This document shows, one piece after another, positions 62,938 to 64,000 of a stretch of 64,000 bases of DNA; positions within the stretch are counted from its first letter, which is position 1, and each line of letters opens with the position of its first letter. The translations under genes and the position numbers were made by a program. The stretch is from Phycisphaerales bacterium. Its GTDB lineage: Bacteria > Planctomycetota > Phycisphaerae > Phycisphaerales > UBA1924. Below the pieces are notes generated by a model. The model worked only from the letters and a program-made list of their open reading frames with translations. It had not been told where the DNA came from and searched no databases. The stretch covers positions 248,001 to 312,000 of the forward strand of contig JAJDDO010000019.1 of NCBI GenBank assembly GCA_029260265.1, in the 5' to 3' direction.

Positions 62938-62965
62938 CACGGACGATCGTACGCACACGCTCGGC

Positions 62966-63433
62966 TTAGCTGCCCGATTTATCAAGGGTCAAATGAATCT
63001 TCTTCGACATCTCTGCGTTGCACAGCGGGCGAACACTGCCAAGCTCGCCGAGAACATCTGAAAGCGAGATCCCATCAAAGACACCGATCATGGTCCTGGC
63101 CGCCTCGTCGAGTTTTCTGTGCAGCGGGCACAAGACCCCCTTGTGCTCAACCAGCCCGAGCGGGCACGCGGTAATCGGGGAAATCGGATCAATCGAGTTG
63201 ATCACATCGAGCAAGGTAATCTCGGGTGCCGGACGCGCGATCCGATACCCTCCGCCCACGCCCCGACGCCCAATCACAAGATCGGCCTTGGCAAGCTGCT
63301 GAAGAACCTTGGCGAGGTAGTTCGAAGGCACCTTCGTGTTCTCCGCAATCTCACCCGTCGCGATCAGCCCCTCCTTCATGTACGCGAGGTAGCACATCGC
63401 CCGCAGGGCATATTCTGTTGTTTGTGATAGCAT
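62966..63433 (-). CDS. Rrf2-family transcriptional regulator
   Basis: This encodes 155 residues from the ATG at 63433 with GAGG 7 bases upstream. MLSQTTEYALRAMCYLA, the helix-turn-helix VPSNYLAKVLQQLAKADLVI and GRRGVGGGYRIARP are the Rrf2 signatures. Cysteines 90, 102 and 138 (in TACPLGL, VLCPLH and RPLCNA) could bind an Fe-S cluster as in IscR or NsrR, but their spacing differs from both. It therefore may sense redox state, NO or iron. A strong promoter lies 31-59 bases upstream. Confidence 0.9.
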   Translation of the reverse strand: MLSQTTEYALRAMCYLAYMKEGLIATGEIAENTKVPSNYLAKVLQQLAKADLVIGRRGVGGGYRIARPAPEITLLDVINSIDPISPITACPLGLVEHKGVLCPLHRKLDEAARTMIGVFDGISLSDVLGELGSVRPLCNAEMSKKIHLTLDKSGS

Positions 63434-63463
63434 GGGAAACCTCAAATAGGATGAAGAAGATCC

Positions 63464-63492
63464 AGTATAGTTGAAATGATACCAAGTCTCAA
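63464..63492 (-). promoter_or_regulatory. strong sigma-70-type promoter of the Rrf2 gene
   Basis: On the minus strand TTGAGA (63492-63487), exactly 17 bases, TATACT (63469-63464). Transcription would start near 63457, 24 bases before the ATG at 63433. Rrf2 proteins often regulate themselves. Confidence 0.7.
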
Positions 63493-63545
63493 TAAAAGAT
63501 GATAACCGAGGACGATATCGTTCTATTTCCAGTTTTTCCGGGTTT

Positions 63546-64000
63546 TTATCGCAGAACACGCTGGCTCATCGCCCGCGAATCGCCATCCATCGAGTCCTCT
63601 GGAATGGACCCAAGCAGATCATTGATGACCGAATCGGTATCGATCTGGTCTGCCTGGGCATTGAAGTTGAGCAGAATCCGGTGTCTGAGCACCGGATGGG
63701 TGATCGCCCGGACATCATCAATACCGACCGAGCCCGATCCGACCAGCAGCGCGTGGGCCTTCGCCCCCGCCACCAATGCTTCACTCGCCCGCGGACCCGC
63801 GCCCCAAGAGAGGTAATCGCGAACAATCTCGGGCGTGTGTTCCCCATTTTCACGCGTCGAACGCACAAGCCTCAACGCGTACTTCAGAACATGGTCGGGC
63901 ACCGGGGCGTGCTGAATGATCTTCTGAACCCGCAGAATCCGCTCAACACCAATCACAGGACTTACCTTGTGCTCACCCTTTGTTGCCGATCGACGCATCA
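63546..64000 (-). CDS. MoxR-type AAA ATPase, C-terminal part
   Basis: The frame is open to the window edge at 64000, so the N-terminal ATPase domain is missing; about 151 residues are visible. VSPVIGVERILRVQKIIQHA, RLVRSTRENGEHTPEIVRDY, LSWGAGPRASEALVAGAKAH and VRAITHPVLRHRILLNF are the C-terminal lid of MoxR ATPases, which help fold or activate metal-containing or surface complexes. Partner VWA-domain genes would normally follow, but the downstream neighbour here is the Rrf2 gene. Confidence 0.88.
   Translation of the reverse strand, partial: MRRSATKGEHKVSPVIGVERILRVQKIIQHAPVPDHVLKYALRLVRSTRENGEHTPEIVRDYLSWGAGPRASEALVAGAKAHALLVGSGSVGIDDVRAITHPVLRHRILLNFNAQADQIDTDSVINDLLGSIPEDSMDGDSRAMSQRVLR

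Noticed and set aside
1-64000. tRNA, rRNA, CRISPR array, insertion sequence or prophage
   Set aside because: No cloverleaf with a T-loop consensus, no direct-repeat array, no transposase or integrase frame and no terminal inverted repeats were seen.

Overview
The window looks like a chromosome segment of a planctomycete of the Phycisphaerae type. Supporting signs: three secreted proteins with C-terminal PEP-CTERM-like sorting tails (VPLPPAA, PEAPLTG and VPTPG followed by a hydrophobic stretch and an Arg/Lys cluster), a pseudopilin starting GFTLIELLVV, giant secreted proteins with beta-propeller or GVYG repeats, a signal peptidase I with a very large insertion, GC-rich codons, and short gene clusters on both strands. 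No phage, transposon, CRISPR array, rRNA or tRNA gene was recognised. Assignments come from reading motifs and general family knowledge; no database search was run.

Layout. 0-4 kb: two small membrane proteins (one cut by the window edge), a RicT/PSP1 protein and a large LepB. 3.8-4.1 kb: a possible small RNA ending in a strong terminator. 4.2-8.5 kb: a PEP-CTERM protein with a possible thioester domain and a perfect FNR-type box upstream, a YuzB-like small Cys protein, a second PEP-CTERM protein, then an HxlR regulator divergent from a lipoprotein-like protoglobin and a small redoxin. 8.6-31.5 kb: a surface polysaccharide region with GDP-L-fucose genes (fcl, gmd), an ALG10-like membrane glycosyltransferase, a UbiA/DPPR-synthase-like enzyme, a Wzx-type flippase, a Wzy/WaaL-type protein, two hexapeptide acyltransferases, and GT4, GT2 and GT4 glycosyltransferases. 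Two membrane EEP-family proteins, two TYQGQL secreted paralogues and a large metalloprotease are interleaved. 31.5-37.6 kb: a divergent PAPS module (cysD-cysN on one side; cysC, cysQ and an SLC13/RCK permease on the other). 37.7-47.5 kb: PEP-CTERM protein, short flagellin, zinc-ribbon protein, pseudopilin, ComEC, a large secreted protein and trpE. 47.5-64 kb: mostly housekeeping (HU, hydroxyacid dehydrogenase, ROK kinase, ispE, Nif3, rpiB, a Sua5-phosphatase fusion, pyrE, lysS, an Rrf2 regulator, a MoxR fragment), plus a 1430-residue propeller protein.

How it fits together. The fucose-nucleotide genes, the export and transferase genes and the PAPS genes suggest a fucose-containing, possibly sulfated extracellular polysaccharide, with PEP-CTERM proteins as candidate partners in the matrix. 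No sulfotransferase, exosortase, or cysH/cysI lies in the window, so this is a hypothesis. The most unusual observations are the lipoprotein-like protoglobin with its divergent HxlR gene, the FNR box upstream of a thioester-like PEP-CTERM protein, the candidate small RNA with a CU-rich loop, the ALG10-like transferase, and the Sua5-phosphatase fusion overlapping rpiB.
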